DNA of 46,891 nucleotides from Methanobacteriota archaeon (GTDB taxonomy: Archaea; Thermoplasmatota; DTKX01; VGTL01), in NCBI GenBank assembly GCA_016874675.1, contig VGTL01000016.1, positions 1 to 46,891 on the forward strand, given 5' to 3'. How positions within the stretch are numbered: the first letter of the stretch is position 1; every line of letters starts with the position of its first letter. The position numbers and the translations under genes were made by a program. Below, one piece after another: positions 23,797 to 33,123 of this stretch. The notes below the pieces were generated by a model. It was not told where the DNA came from and made no database searches. It saw only the letters and a program-made list of their open reading frames with translations.

Positions 23797-24840
23797 ATGC
23801 TCGAGGACTACTACCTCTCCCGGCTGCTCTCCGGGCACCTGGACCCGCGCCTTGTGTCCAACCTGGAGTTCCTCATCCTCCTCTTCCTGATGATGCTCGT
23901 GATGAACGCCCTGGAGCTCTCGGGCATGCTCTCCTCGGTCGGGCGGCGCATCGTCAACCGCGCCGGGACGGAGAGGCGGCTGGCCCTGCTTTTGTGCTTT
24001 CTGGTCTTCCTGGCCTCGGCCTTCCTGACCAACGACGTCGTGCTCCTGGGCATCGTGCCCCTGACCATCGTGGTCGGGGTGGTCTCGCGCGTCGATGTCA
24101 GGACGCTGGGCATATTCGAGGGCATCGCCGCCAACGCCGGGAGCCTGCTTACGCCGTTCGGGAACCCGCAGAACATCTTCATCTCGGTGCACTACGACGT
24201 CCCGGTCGGGGACTTCCTCCTGGGGATGCTGCCCCTCTGGCTCATCTCCCTGGCGCTGCTGCTCCTGCTGGTCGCCGCCCGGTTCGGCGAAAGGCGGCTG
24301 CACCCGGTCCGGATGAAGCATTCGCACCGGTGGATGGCCGCCCTGGGGATTCTGGCCCTGCTTTTCATCTTCCTTCCGTTCGGAAGGCTCCTTCCCATCA
24401 TCGTCATCGCGCCGGTCGTGCTGGGGCTGCTCCTCTCGACGGGCAAGATGCCCCGGATCCTGCGCATGTTCGACTGGAGGCTCTTCGGCCTTTTCGTGGT
24501 CATAGCGTTCGTGACCTATTTCGCGCTGACGCTCTACGCACTGGAGCTCTCCGGACCGGCGCTGCTTTTCTCCTCGGCCGGCCTCTCCCAGGTGGTGAGC
24601 AACGTGCCGGCGACCTTCGTGCTGTCGGGCGCCGCCGACTGGCGGCTTTTGGCTATCGGGGTGAACATCGGCGGCAGCGGCACCCTGATATCGTCCATCG
24701 CCACCCTCATCGCCTATCGCTACGTCAAGAGGTACGACGCCCGGACGAGGGCCCTCGACTTCATGAAATGGGGCGCGCTCTTCTTCAGCGCCCAGCTCCT
24801 GGCGACCGTTCCCGTTCTCCTTTGGACGGGCATTCTCTAG
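23797..24840 (+). CDS. ArsB/NhaD-superfamily ion permease
   Basis: A 347-residue membrane protein with about ten helices and the two inverted re-entrant motifs of the ion transporter superfamily: FLTNDVVLLGIVPL (77-90) with NAGSLLTPFGNPQNI (113-127), and SQVVSNVPATFVL with GGSGTLISSIA in the second half. Such proteins move arsenite, Na+/H+, citrate or other anions; the substrate cannot be told. The family is usually about 400-430 residues, so this is a compact member. No ars genes are beside it. Its TAG stop overlaps the convergent FG-GAP gene's stop in a shared CTAG. Confidence 0.85.
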   Translation: MLEDYYLSRLLSGHLDPRLVSNLEFLILLFLMMLVMNALELSGMLSSVGRRIVNRAGTERRLALLLCFLVFLASAFLTNDVVLLGIVPLTIVVGVVSRVDVRTLGIFEGIAANAGSLLTPFGNPQNIFISVHYDVPVGDFLLGMLPLWLISLALLLLLVAARFGERRLHPVRMKHSHRWMAALGILALLFIFLPFGRLLPIIVIAPVVLGLLLSTGKMPRILRMFDWRLFGLFVVIAFVTYFALTLYALELSGPALLFSSAGLSQVVSNVPATFVLSGAADWRLLAIGVNIGGSGTLISSIATLIAYRYVKRYDARTRALDFMKWGALFFSAQLLATVPVLLWTGIL

Positions 24841-27800
24841 CCCCAGTCGTACACCTTCGGCCGGCGGCCCCTCCACCACAGGAACACCGCGGCGCCGGCG
24901 ATGCCGGCGATGACGACCGCCGCAACCGCAATCGACCAGGTGTCGTCCGTCTCTTCTTGGTTTTCGGACCTGAACCGGACGCTCCCCGGCTCCGAGTACA
25001 CCATCCCGTCGTAGGCGCGCGCCTCCAGGACGTGGGTGCCGTCCTTTAGTTCCGAGGTGTCGAGGAGCAGGCCCCAGCTCGAGTTGCCCGTGGCGTTCAG
25101 CCACCCGCCCTGGTCGATTCTGACCTGCACCCGGACTATCTCGAGCGTCCCGCGCGTCGCGGTCCCGGAGAACATGTAGCTTCCGGACACGGTCCCGCCG
25201 GCGGCCGGCCGGAGGATGGAGACCGCCGGCGCCGAGAAGGGGGAGACCGTGAGGGTGAACGTCTGGCGGTCCTCGCCGCCCTTGCCGTCGCTTGCGACTA
25301 TCGCCACGGTGAAGTTCCCGAAGACCTCCCGCCCGGGGGTCCACTCCACGCGCCCCGTGGCGTGGTCCACCGTCATTCCCGCCGGCGACTCCGGCAGCGC
25401 GAAGAAGAGGCTGTCGCCGTCGACGTCCACGGCGCGGGATTCGTACACGTACCGGAGGCCGCCCGTCGCCTCCTTCACGGGCGTGCTGATGAACCGCGGC
25501 GCCTTGTTGATGAAGGTCACCACCAGAGTGAAGTTGAGCGCGCTGGAAAGCTCTCCGTCCGACACCCGGACCGACACCCGGTAGGCGCCCGGGACGGACG
25601 GGGTCCAGCGGAGCACCCCCGATGCCGGGTCCAGCGTCATGCCCGCCGGCGCCTCCTCCAGGGCGAAGACGAGGGTGTCGTTCTCGGCGTCCGCGACGGC
25701 GAGCCTCTGCTCGAAGGGCATCCCCCCGATCGCCTGGGTCGGCGGCGGGTCCAGGAACACCGGCGCGTCGTTGACGGGGCGCACCACCACCTCGAACGTG
25801 TTCGAGAGGGTCGACTGGCCCCAGCGGTCGGAGCAGGCGACGCGCAACCGGAGGCGCCCCGTCCAGTTGTCGTTTGGGCCGCCTGTCAGGGCGTCCGCCG
25901 AGAGGTACCGGCGGTTGGCCACCGAGAAGGCGACGATGCCCGCCGGCTCGACGGAGTACACGCTGAAGTCCAGCTCCCACGGGCGGTCGAAATCGTCCCC
26001 GAAGAACCTGGAGAGGTCCACCAGGGCGGTGTTTGCGGTGTCCTCGTCCAGGGCGAGCAGGGGCACATCGTCGGTCGCCCGCGGGGGCTCGTCGAGGTCG
26101 AGCTCCAGCCCGGAGAGCACCACCCGGCCGGGGGTGGCCGAGCGAATTGCGATCGGGACCGTGAGGTTGCCGGCGGCGTCTGACCCGTCCTGGTGGGCGG
26201 CGATGTATCCGTTGAGCGATTCGGAGAAGTCCGGGACGGCCGCCTTGTAGTCGTAGGCTATCCGGAGCGCCCCGAGCGTCATCCGGCCCTCGCCGGACGC
26301 CCGCATCGTCAGGGCGACGTCCGTGCGGGCGTTGCCGGCGCCGTCGACGGACGTGGGGGGCGTGGCGCGCAGGTGGGAGTTCAGCGCCGCGGCGAAGTCC
26401 GGCACCGTCCTCTGGCCGGCCGCGAGGCCGTCGAAGCCCCAGAGGGTGGCCGGCCCGAGCTCCAGGGCGGGGGACAGCAGGAAGGGGGCCCGCAGGTAGA
26501 TGCAGGCCTGGCCGGAGTCCGCGGCGGCGGCGTCGGCGAGGCCGGCGCCCGCCAGGATGGCCGAATGGCCGCTCCCGTCGATGTCGCCGCAGAGCGCCAC
26601 CGCCGAGCCGAAGCCGTCGCCGGGGCCGCCGCGCAGGGCAAGGTCGGCCTGGGCGTCCATCGAATCATCGCCCAGGAAGGCGTACGCCGCCCCGGCGCCC
26701 GCGCCGGCCGTGGTGTCGCCCGGCGCGCCCACGAGGATGTCCGAGAAACCGTCCGCGTCGATGTCGCCGCCGCCCGACACGGAGGTGCCGAAGGCGCCAC
26801 CCTGGACCACGCCGATGAAGGATATGTCCGGGTCGGTGCTTATCGCCGGGCCTCCCAGGTAGATGTAGGCGCCGCCCCCGCCGGGCAGCGCCCCGTTGTA
26901 GCCCGGCGCCCCGACCAGCGACTCGTCGTAGCCGTCGCGGTCGATGTCGCCCGCGCCGGAGACGCTCCAGCCGACGTACTGGTCGAGGTACATGCCGTAG
27001 AAGTGGAGCTCGGCGAAGGGGTCCATGGAGGGGCTGCCCAGGAAGAGGTAGGCTGCGCCCGCGTTGGTGTTGACCCAGTCGTTGAACGGGGCGCCGACGA
27101 GGAAGTCGCCGTCGCCGTCCCCGTCGAGGTCGCCTGCGCCCGAGACCGAAAGGCCGAACCGGTCGCCGGCCGCCGCCCCGGTCATGCACAGGTCCGGCTG
27201 CCCGTCCATCGCCTGCCCGCCGAAGTAGAGGTAGGCGCTGCCCCGGTCCACCGCTGAGCCTGGGATCCCGGGCGCGCCCGCCAGGACGTCGTCGTAGCCG
27301 TCCCCGTTGGTGTCCCCGGCGCACGCGACGGAAGTGCCCAGCTGCTCGAAGGCCAGGAAGCCGTCCAGGAGGACGTCGGGGAGGGAATCCATGGGGCTCC
27401 CGCCCAGGAAGACGTAGGCCCGGCCGGAGCTCGTGTTGACCGCGTTCTTGTTCTTCGCACCCACGACGATGTCGTCGTAGCCGTCGGAGTTGAGGTCGCC
27501 GGCGCCCGCCACAGAGCTTCCGAAGAGGTCGCCCGCGGAGCCGCTCCTAAGCACGATGTCGGGGGTGCCGTCCATGTCGGGGCCCCCCAGGAACACGAAC
27601 GCCCGCCCGGCGTCCGTGCCGTCGGTGTCGTCGAACGGCGCCCCCACCACGAAGTCGGCAAAGCCGTCCCCGTTCAAATCGCCGGCCGAGGCGGCCGAGG
27701 TTCCGAACCGGTCGCCCCCGCCGCCGGAGCCCGCAAGCCGGGCGACCTCCCGGGTCGACACCGGGCCGGTGCACGAGAGCTCGGCCGCGGCCGACAGGAC

Positions 27801-28205
27801 CGTGGCGTTGCTGGGCAACCGCACGGTGGCGCCGCCGCTTCCGCCCCCCGGACCGAAGGTGGCCGTTGCCGAGCCCTTGTCATCGCGGAAGCGGTCCTGG
27901 CGCCCCAGCGGCCCGTAGCCGAAGCCGCCGAAGCGCCAGAGCTCCGCTTCCCCCAGCCGGAGGACAACGTCCTCGGGGAACGCCTCCGGGTCGGAGGGCG
28001 AGGCCAGCCCGGTGACGTTCAGGCGGGCGGCCAGGACGTGGCACCGGGCCGGGACCGTGAGGTTGACCGTGCCTTGGTTGCCCGGCGCCTCCAGGAGGGC
28101 GGTCGCCGAGGCGCCGCCGCCGGCGAAGCGGTCCACGCGGGCCGCCGGGACCAGGGACTGGAAAAGCAAAAGCGCCAGCACCGCCAGGACCGCCACCTTC
28201 CGCAT
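24837..28205 (-). CDS. FG-GAP/cadherin-like surface protein A with YDWG tail
   Basis: A 1,122-residue type I surface protein with a signal peptide at 1-22. Seven FG-GAP repeats lie at about 152-579 (GDLNGDGFADFVVGAP, GDIDRDGYDESLVGAP and similar), forming an integrin-alpha-like calcium-binding propeller. Beta-rich domains follow at about 580-860, two dystroglycan/cadherin-like domains at about 865-1000 (PAGMTLDPASGVLRWTP, PAGMTVDHATGRVEWTP), and an Ig-like domain. A transmembrane helix is at about 1087-1107, then RGRRPKVYDWG. It is the same length to the base as the next gene upstream and clearly a tandem paralogue. TTAAGTATTC on the minus strand at about 28240-28250 may be its own promoter. 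Confidence 0.85.
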   Translation of the reverse strand: MRKVAVLAVLALLLFQSLVPAARVDRFAGGGASATALLEAPGNQGTVNLTVPARCHVLAARLNVTGLASPSDPEAFPEDVVLRLGEAELWRFGGFGYGPLGRQDRFRDDKGSATATFGPGGGSGGATVRLPSNATVLSAAAELSCTGPVSTREVARLAGSGGGGDRFGTSAASAGDLNGDGFADFVVGAPFDDTDGTDAGRAFVFLGGPDMDGTPDIVLRSGSAGDLFGSSVAGAGDLNSDGYDDIVVGAKNKNAVNTSSGRAYVFLGGSPMDSLPDVLLDGFLAFEQLGTSVACAGDTNGDGYDDVLAGAPGIPGSAVDRGSAYLYFGGQAMDGQPDLCMTGAAAGDRFGLSVSGAGDLDGDGDGDFLVGAPFNDWVNTNAGAAYLFLGSPSMDPFAELHFYGMYLDQYVGWSVSGAGDIDRDGYDESLVGAPGYNGALPGGGGAYIYLGGPAISTDPDISFIGVVQGGAFGTSVSGGGDIDADGFSDILVGAPGDTTAGAGAGAAYAFLGDDSMDAQADLALRGGPGDGFGSAVALCGDIDGSGHSAILAGAGLADAAAADSGQACIYLRAPFLLSPALELGPATLWGFDGLAAGQRTVPDFAAALNSHLRATPPTSVDGAGNARTDVALTMRASGEGRMTLGALRIAYDYKAAVPDFSESLNGYIAAHQDGSDAAGNLTVPIAIRSATPGRVVLSGLELDLDEPPRATDDVPLLALDEDTANTALVDLSRFFGDDFDRPWELDFSVYSVEPAGIVAFSVANRRYLSADALTGGPNDNWTGRLRLRVACSDRWGQSTLSNTFEVVVRPVNDAPVFLDPPPTQAIGGMPFEQRLAVADAENDTLVFALEEAPAGMTLDPASGVLRWTPSVPGAYRVSVRVSDGELSSALNFTLVVTFINKAPRFISTPVKEATGGLRYVYESRAVDVDGDSLFFALPESPAGMTVDHATGRVEWTPGREVFGNFTVAIVASDGKGGEDRQTFTLTVSPFSAPAVSILRPAAGGTVSGSYMFSGTATRGTLEIVRVQVRIDQGGWLNATGNSSWGLLLDTSELKDGTHVLEARAYDGMVYSEPGSVRFRSENQEETDDTWSIAVAAVVIAGIAGAAVFLWWRGRRPKVYDWG

Positions 28206-28271
28206 ATGAACCCCCGAGCCGCCCGACGATTCATATCCGCTTGAGAATACTTAATCCTGACGCAGCGGCGG

Positions 28272-31200
28272 TCAGTCGGGCCCCCAGTCGTACTTCTTCG
28301 GACGGCGGGTACGGCGGCGCCACCGGGCGAGCGCCGCGGCCGCGGCGACGGCGAGGACCAGGAGGACCGCTGCCGGGAGGACCGCCATCCAATGCACCCC
28401 CGACTGGCCCCCGTTGTCCACATCGAAGCGCACGCTCGCCGTGTCCGAAAAGGTCGTCCCGTCGGAGGCGCGGGCCTCCAGGAGGTGCGGGCCGTCCCTG
28501 AGCACCCTCGTGTCCAGGGAGAGGCCCCAGGTGGCGTTCCCGGTGGCGTTCATCCATTCGCCACCGTCTATGCGAAGCCGGACCGCGGCGATGTCCAGCG
28601 TACCCTTCTGCGCGGTGCCGGAGACCAGGTACTTGCCGGAAACGGTCCGCCCGGCCGCCGGGGCGCTTATGGCGACGGAGGGCCGGGCGAACGGCCGGAC
28701 CCCGACAGAGAACTCCTGACGGTCCTCGCCGCCTTTGCCGTCCGTTGCCTTCACCACCACCGAGAAATTGCCCGCGGTCTCCCGCGGGACCGCCCAGCTC
28801 AATCGCCCGTCGGTGCGCCCGACTGACATCCCCGAGGGCCATGCCAGAAGCGAGTACTCGAGCGCGTCACCGTCCGGGTCCACCGCCCTCGCCTGGTACT
28901 CGTAGGGCAGGCCGGCCGGGGCCTCCGTCACCGGAACGCTGACGAACCAGGGGGGCTTGTTGATGACCGAGACGTGCAACGTGAAGTTCTGGTACGAGGT
29001 GGCCCAGGCATCGGACACGGATACCGAGACCGGGAAGGCCCCGGGCTCCTCCGGCCTCCACCGGAGGATGCCCGACGAGCGGTCCACGGCCATCCCCTCC
29101 GGCCCCGAGGCCAGCCCGAAGAGGAGCCGGTCGCCCTCGGCGTCAACGGCGGTGAGGCGGTACTCGTAGTTGCGCAGCGCGAACGCCTCCAGCACCGGCG
29201 CGCTGGTCACGGCCGGGGCGTCGTTCACCTGGGCCACTGTGACTGCGAAGGGGTCCGAAAGGCGCAGAAGGCCCCGGCCGTCGGTGCAGGACACCACCAC
29301 CGTGAGCGCCCCGGTCCAGTTGTCGTTGGCGTCGCCCGAGAGGGCGTCGGCCGACAGGTAGTGCCCGTCCGTGATGTCGAACCCGACGGGACCCGGCGGG
29401 TCCACCGAGGCCACGCCGAAACCGAGCGCCTCGGGCGCCGTGAAATCGTCCCGGAAATGGCCCAAGAGGTCCAGAAGGCGGGGAGCGGCGGTGTCCTCGT
29501 CGAGCCGGAGGGGCGGGACGCCGCCGGTCCAGACGGGGGCCACGTCGAGGCGGAGCTCCAGGCCGGAGAGGTCGACGCGCCCGGCGGAGCCGGCGCGCAC
29601 TTCGAGAGGCACGGTGAGGTTGCCCGATGCGTCCCGCTCGCCCCGGTGCAGCCGGATGTACGAGTTGAGGGCGCCCGAGAAGTCGTGGACCGGGGCCTTC
29701 CAGTCGTATCGGATGTCCAGCCTGCCGGCGACGAGCTCGCCCTCCCCGCCGGCGAAGAGCTGGAGCGGCACGTCGGCCAGGAGGTTGCCGAAGACGTCCG
29801 AGCCGTAGGTTGGGGCGCCGGCGAGATACCGGTTGAGCGGCCCGGCGAGGCCGGACACCAGCCTGGTGCCGGCGAAGTCGGCCCCGATTTCCCAGACGGC
29901 CGTCCCGTTCAGCCTCAGGCCGGGGGCCGTCACGAAGCCGCCCTGCGAGAGCACCAGCACCCGGCCGGCGTTGGTCCCGCCCAGGTCGCTGTAGGGCATG
30001 CCGAGCACGAGGTCGTCCAGCCCGTCGCCGTTGACGTTCCCGGCGCCCGCCACCGGCCAGCCCATCGAGTCGCCCGGGCTGCCGAGGAACACGATGTCGG
30101 AGAGGTTGTCGAGGCCTCCACCATAGAAGACGCGCGCGGCCCCGGCCGAGCTCCCGGCCGAGGAGTTGAATGGGGCGCCGGTGATGACGTCTGCGTACCC
30201 GTCGCCGTTGACGTCGCCGGCGCCGCTCGCGGAGTGGCCCACCCGGTCGCCCGCGGCGCCGACGAACTTCAGGTCGGGGACATTGTCGAGACCGGGGCCG
30301 CCCCGCAGCAGGTACGCCACGCCCGACAGGTACCCGCCGAGGTCCTCGTTGGGCGCGCCGGCCAGGAGGTCGTCGAAGCCGTCGCCGTCGAAGTCGCCGA
30401 CGCCGGAGACCGAGTAGCCCAGCCACCCGGAGGTGTCGGTCCCCCTCAGGACGAGGTCGGCCTCGCCGTCGGGCACCGTTCCACCGAGGAAGACGTAGAC
30501 GCTCCCGGCATTGGTGGCCACGGCGTCGTTCAATATCGCGCCGACCGCCAGGTCGGCGAAGCCGTCGCCGTTGAGGTCACCGGCGGCCACGGCCGGCCAG
30601 CCGAAGTAGTCTCCGGCCGCCTCCCCGGTCAGCCGGAGGGCGGGCGTCCGGTTCATCGGCGAGCCTCCCAGGAACACGTACGCCCTTCCTGGGTCGCCGG
30701 AGATGTTGCTCGTGTCGGCGCTCACCGCCAGGTCGTCGTAGCCGTCGCCGTTGAGGTCGCCCAGGCCGTCCACCCAGGCCCCGAGCCGCTCGTTTGGGGA
30801 CCCGTCGAGGACGGCATCGGCCGTCCCGTCGGGGTCGGCGCCGCCGAAATAGACCAGGACGCGCCCGGCCTCGCTGGCCACGGCGCCGCATCGCGAGGCC
30901 CCGACCGCAAGATCGTCGTAGCCGTCGCCGTTGAGGTCGCCGGCGCCCGCCACGCTGTGGCCGAGCAGGTCGCCGGCCCCGCCGGTGAAGGTGAGGTCCG
31001 CCACCAGGTCCATCGCCGGGCCGCCGAGGAAGAGGAAGGCCCGGCCGGCGGTGGTGCCCCCGGTGGGGTCCTGGGGCGCCCCGACGACCAGGTCGTCGTA
31101 GCCGTCGCCGTTGAAGTCCCCCGCCGCCGACACGGAGGAGCCGAATGTGCAAAGCTGCAGGGGGCCGGTGGAGCCGGCGAGCTGGACGAGCCTCTCGGGG

Positions 31201-31640
31201 CCGGAGCACTCCACCTCGAGCGAGGCGTTCGTGACCCGCGCGCCGAGCGGGAGCCTGACCGCTGTCCGGGCGCTCCCGCCCGCCGGCCCGAACCGGGCGG
31301 AGAAGCCCGGCGCCCCGTCCTCGAAGAGGGTCTGCCGGCCCAGCTCGCCGCACCCCCGCCCGCGGAAGGCCCACAGCTCGCTCCCCTCCAGGGACAATGT
31401 GACATTGCGCGGCCAGGAGGCGCCTTCGCCCCCGCCCGAAAGGCCGGTGAGGTTGACCGTCGCGCCGAGGACGAAGCACTCGGCCGGGAGGCTGAGGTTC
31501 ACCGGAGCCGTGAAGGCGGGCGGGCCCAGGGACGCCGTCGCCCGCTCCGAGCCGCCCTCGAAGTGGCCCGCCCCCCCGGCCAGCACCGGGAGGGCGAGGG
31601 CCTGGAGGACGAGCAGGCATGCCAGGAGGGACCCCTTCAT
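28272..31640 (-). CDS. FG-GAP/cadherin-like surface protein B with YDWG tail
   Basis: A 1,122-residue paralogue of the neighbouring gene with the same order: signal peptide (1-21), N-terminal beta domain, seven FG-GAP repeats at about 160-571 (GDFNGDGYDDLVVGAP, GDLNGDGYDDLAVGA), beta-rich middle, two cadherin-like domains (PEGMAVDRSSGILRWRP, PSGMSVGRTDGRLSWAV), Ig-like domain, transmembrane helix at about 1084-1106 and the tail RRPKKYDWGPD. The ATG at 31640 is chosen because the signal peptide begins there; an in-frame ATG at 31745 would add 35 residues without signal character and would overlap the kor promoter. A calcium-dependent adhesion or receptor role is inferred from the domain types. 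Confidence 0.85.
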   Translation of the reverse strand: MKGSLLACLLVLQALALPVLAGGAGHFEGGSERATASLGPPAFTAPVNLSLPAECFVLGATVNLTGLSGGGEGASWPRNVTLSLEGSELWAFRGRGCGELGRQTLFEDGAPGFSARFGPAGGSARTAVRLPLGARVTNASLEVECSGPERLVQLAGSTGPLQLCTFGSSVSAAGDFNGDGYDDLVVGAPQDPTGGTTAGRAFLFLGGPAMDLVADLTFTGGAGDLLGHSVAGAGDLNGDGYDDLAVGASRCGAVASEAGRVLVYFGGADPDGTADAVLDGSPNERLGAWVDGLGDLNGDGYDDLAVSADTSNISGDPGRAYVFLGGSPMNRTPALRLTGEAAGDYFGWPAVAAGDLNGDGFADLAVGAILNDAVATNAGSVYVFLGGTVPDGEADLVLRGTDTSGWLGYSVSGVGDFDGDGFDDLLAGAPNEDLGGYLSGVAYLLRGGPGLDNVPDLKFVGAAGDRVGHSASGAGDVNGDGYADVITGAPFNSSAGSSAGAARVFYGGGLDNLSDIVFLGSPGDSMGWPVAGAGNVNGDGLDDLVLGMPYSDLGGTNAGRVLVLSQGGFVTAPGLRLNGTAVWEIGADFAGTRLVSGLAGPLNRYLAGAPTYGSDVFGNLLADVPLQLFAGGEGELVAGRLDIRYDWKAPVHDFSGALNSYIRLHRGERDASGNLTVPLEVRAGSAGRVDLSGLELRLDVAPVWTGGVPPLRLDEDTAAPRLLDLLGHFRDDFTAPEALGFGVASVDPPGPVGFDITDGHYLSADALSGDANDNWTGALTVVVSCTDGRGLLRLSDPFAVTVAQVNDAPAVTSAPVLEAFALRNYEYRLTAVDAEGDRLLFGLASGPEGMAVDRSSGILRWRPEEPGAFPVSVSVSDAWATSYQNFTLHVSVINKPPWFVSVPVTEAPAGLPYEYQARAVDPDGDALEYSLLAWPSGMSVGRTDGRLSWAVPRETAGNFSVVVKATDGKGGEDRQEFSVGVRPFARPSVAISAPAAGRTVSGKYLVSGTAQKGTLDIAAVRLRIDGGEWMNATGNATWGLSLDTRVLRDGPHLLEARASDGTTFSDTASVRFDVDNGGQSGVHWMAVLPAAVLLVLAVAAAAALARWRRRTRRPKKYDWGPD

Positions 31641-31680
31641 CGCCGCCACCAGCTGGAGCAAACGTCCATCGCCCGGCGGT

Positions 31681-31732
31681 CTATTAAACCTGACGTCCCC
31701 AAGGCCTTGGCGTCCCACATCAAAGTTTATCG
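31681..31732. promoter_or_regulatory. divergent promoters, FG-GAP gene B and kor operon
   Basis: Minus strand: GGTTTAATAG (31681-31690), 41-50 bases before the FG-GAP ATG. Plus strand: AAAGTTTATCG (31722-31732), 25-35 bases before the korD ATG at 31757, with no ribosome-binding site, so korD is probably leaderless. Confidence 0.55.
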
Positions 31733-31756
31733 TCTGGCCGGCCATTCGCCATTTGC

Positions 31757-31978
31757 ATGCCCCGCAAGTGCGCCCCCCGCATAATCGAGAGCGGCTGCAA
31801 GGGCTGCGGCATCTGCGCCCGTTTCTGCTCGGGCGGCGTTTTGGAGATGTCGGAGGACTTCAACCCGAGGGGCTACCACCACCCGCGCCGCAGGGAGGGG
31901 GCCCCGTGCAAGGGCTGCCGCAACTGCGAGCTCCTGTGCCCCGATCTTGCCATCTTCGTCGAGGAGGAGGGGGAATGA
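31757..31978 (+). CDS. korD: 2-oxoacid:ferredoxin oxidoreductase delta subunit
   Basis: A 73-residue ferredoxin-like subunit with two 4Fe-4S motifs: Cys14/17/20/24 (CKGCGICARFC) and Cys51/54/57/61 (CKGCRNCELLCP). It passes electrons from the thiamine-pyrophosphate site of the beta subunit to external ferredoxin. It is the first gene of a four-gene operon; its stop overlaps the alpha gene as ATGA. Substrate preference is taken from the alpha subunit. Confidence 0.9.
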   Translation: MPRKCAPRIIESGCKGCGICARFCSGGVLEMSEDFNPRGYHHPRRREGAPCKGCRNCELLCPDLAIFVEEEGE

Positions 31979-33123
31979 CGGCCGGGGCGCTCCCGTACCT
32001 GGAGAGGCACCGGGGGAGGCGCCTCTTCGACCTGGGCGACATCGCCTGCGCCTGGGGGGCGCTGTACGCCGGCTGCTCGTTCTACGCCGGCTACCCCATC
32101 ACGCCCGCCTCGGAGATAGCCGAGTTCCTCTCGAGGGAGCTGCCCCGGGCGGGCGGGCGCTACATCCAGATGGAGGACGAGATAGCGTCAATGGCGGCGG
32201 TGGTGGGGGCCGCCTGGGCCGGCGCGCGGGCGATGACCGCCACCTCTGGCCCGGGGTTCTCTCTCATGCAGGAGAACATCGGCTACGCGATGATGACCGA
32301 GACGCCCTGCGTGGTGGTGGACGTCCAGCGCTCCGGGCCTTCGACGGGCCAGGCGACCAAGCCGGCGCAGGGGGACATGATGCAGGCGCGCTGGGGCACG
32401 CACGGGGACCACGAGAGCGTCGCCCTGTGCCCCAACTCGGCCCAGGAGTGCTTCGACCTCACCTTCCGGGCGTTCGGGATGGCCCGGGCGCTGCGCCTGC
32501 CGGTGCTCGTCATGATGGACGGCGAGGTGGGCCACCTGCGCGAGACCTTCGACCTCCGGGTGCCCAAGGACGCGGGCGTTCTCCCGGCGCCGCCGGGCCC
32601 GGAGGAGTTCCCGCCTTTCGGCGGAGACCCCGTCCCGCCGGGCGTGCTGTTCGGCGAGGGCCGATTCCTGCACGTGACCGGGAGCACCCACCGGCCCGAC
32701 GGGATGCGCGACGTGACCACGCAGTCGGTGCACGACGCGCTCGTGAGAAGGCTCTGCCGGAAGGTGGAAGAGAACCGGGGGGCGCTCAAGGACCTGGAGA
32801 AGGACCTCCCGGCGGACGCCCGGACTGTGGTGCTGTGCTACGGCGCGCCCTCCCGGCCGGCGCTGGCGGCCGTGGAGGAGGCGAGGAGGGGGGGCCGGAA
32901 GGTCGGCATCCTGCGCCTCCGGACCGTGTGGCCGTTCCCCGGCGACGAGCTGGAGAAGCTCCCGGCGGGCGTGGGAACGGTCCTGGTGCCCGAGATGAAC
33001 CTGGGCCAGATCTCCCGGGAGGCCGAGCGGTACACCGACCGGAAGGTGGTGCGCCTGTCCAAGATCGGGGGCGTGACGCACAGCCGGCGCGAGATACTGG
33101 ACGGAATCGAGGAGGCGGGATGA
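31975..33123 (+). CDS. korA: 2-oxoglutarate:ferredoxin oxidoreductase alpha subunit
   Basis: A 382-residue alpha subunit. Motifs: YAGYPITPASEIAEFLS (38-54), QMEDEIASMAAVVGAAWAG, TATSGPGFSLMQENIGYA, and RSGPSTGQATKPAQGDMMQA, which is typical of the 2-oxoglutarate branch and not of pyruvate enzymes. The C-terminal domain (about 280-382) has ILRLRTVWPFPG and VPEMNLGQI. The enzyme converts 2-oxoglutarate and CoA to succinyl-CoA and CO2 with ferredoxin as acceptor, and can run in reverse for carbon fixation. ATGA overlaps link it to korD and korB. Isovalerate- or other 2-oxoacid-specific enzymes are possible alternatives. Confidence 0.9.
   Translation: MTAGALPYLERHRGRRLFDLGDIACAWGALYAGCSFYAGYPITPASEIAEFLSRELPRAGGRYIQMEDEIASMAAVVGAAWAGARAMTATSGPGFSLMQENIGYAMMTETPCVVVDVQRSGPSTGQATKPAQGDMMQARWGTHGDHESVALCPNSAQECFDLTFRAFGMARALRLPVLVMMDGEVGHLRETFDLRVPKDAGVLPAPPGPEEFPPFGGDPVPPGVLFGEGRFLHVTGSTHRPDGMRDVTTQSVHDALVRRLCRKVEENRGALKDLEKDLPADARTVVLCYGAPSRPALAAVEEARRGGRKVGILRLRTVWPFPGDELEKLPAGVGTVLVPEMNLGQISREAERYTDRKVVRLSKIGGVTHSRREILDGIEEAG

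Noticed and set aside
23797-24840. Arsenite resistance operon
   Set aside because: The permease belongs to the wide ArsB/NhaD superfamily, but no arsR, arsA or arsC is adjacent, so the substrate is left open.
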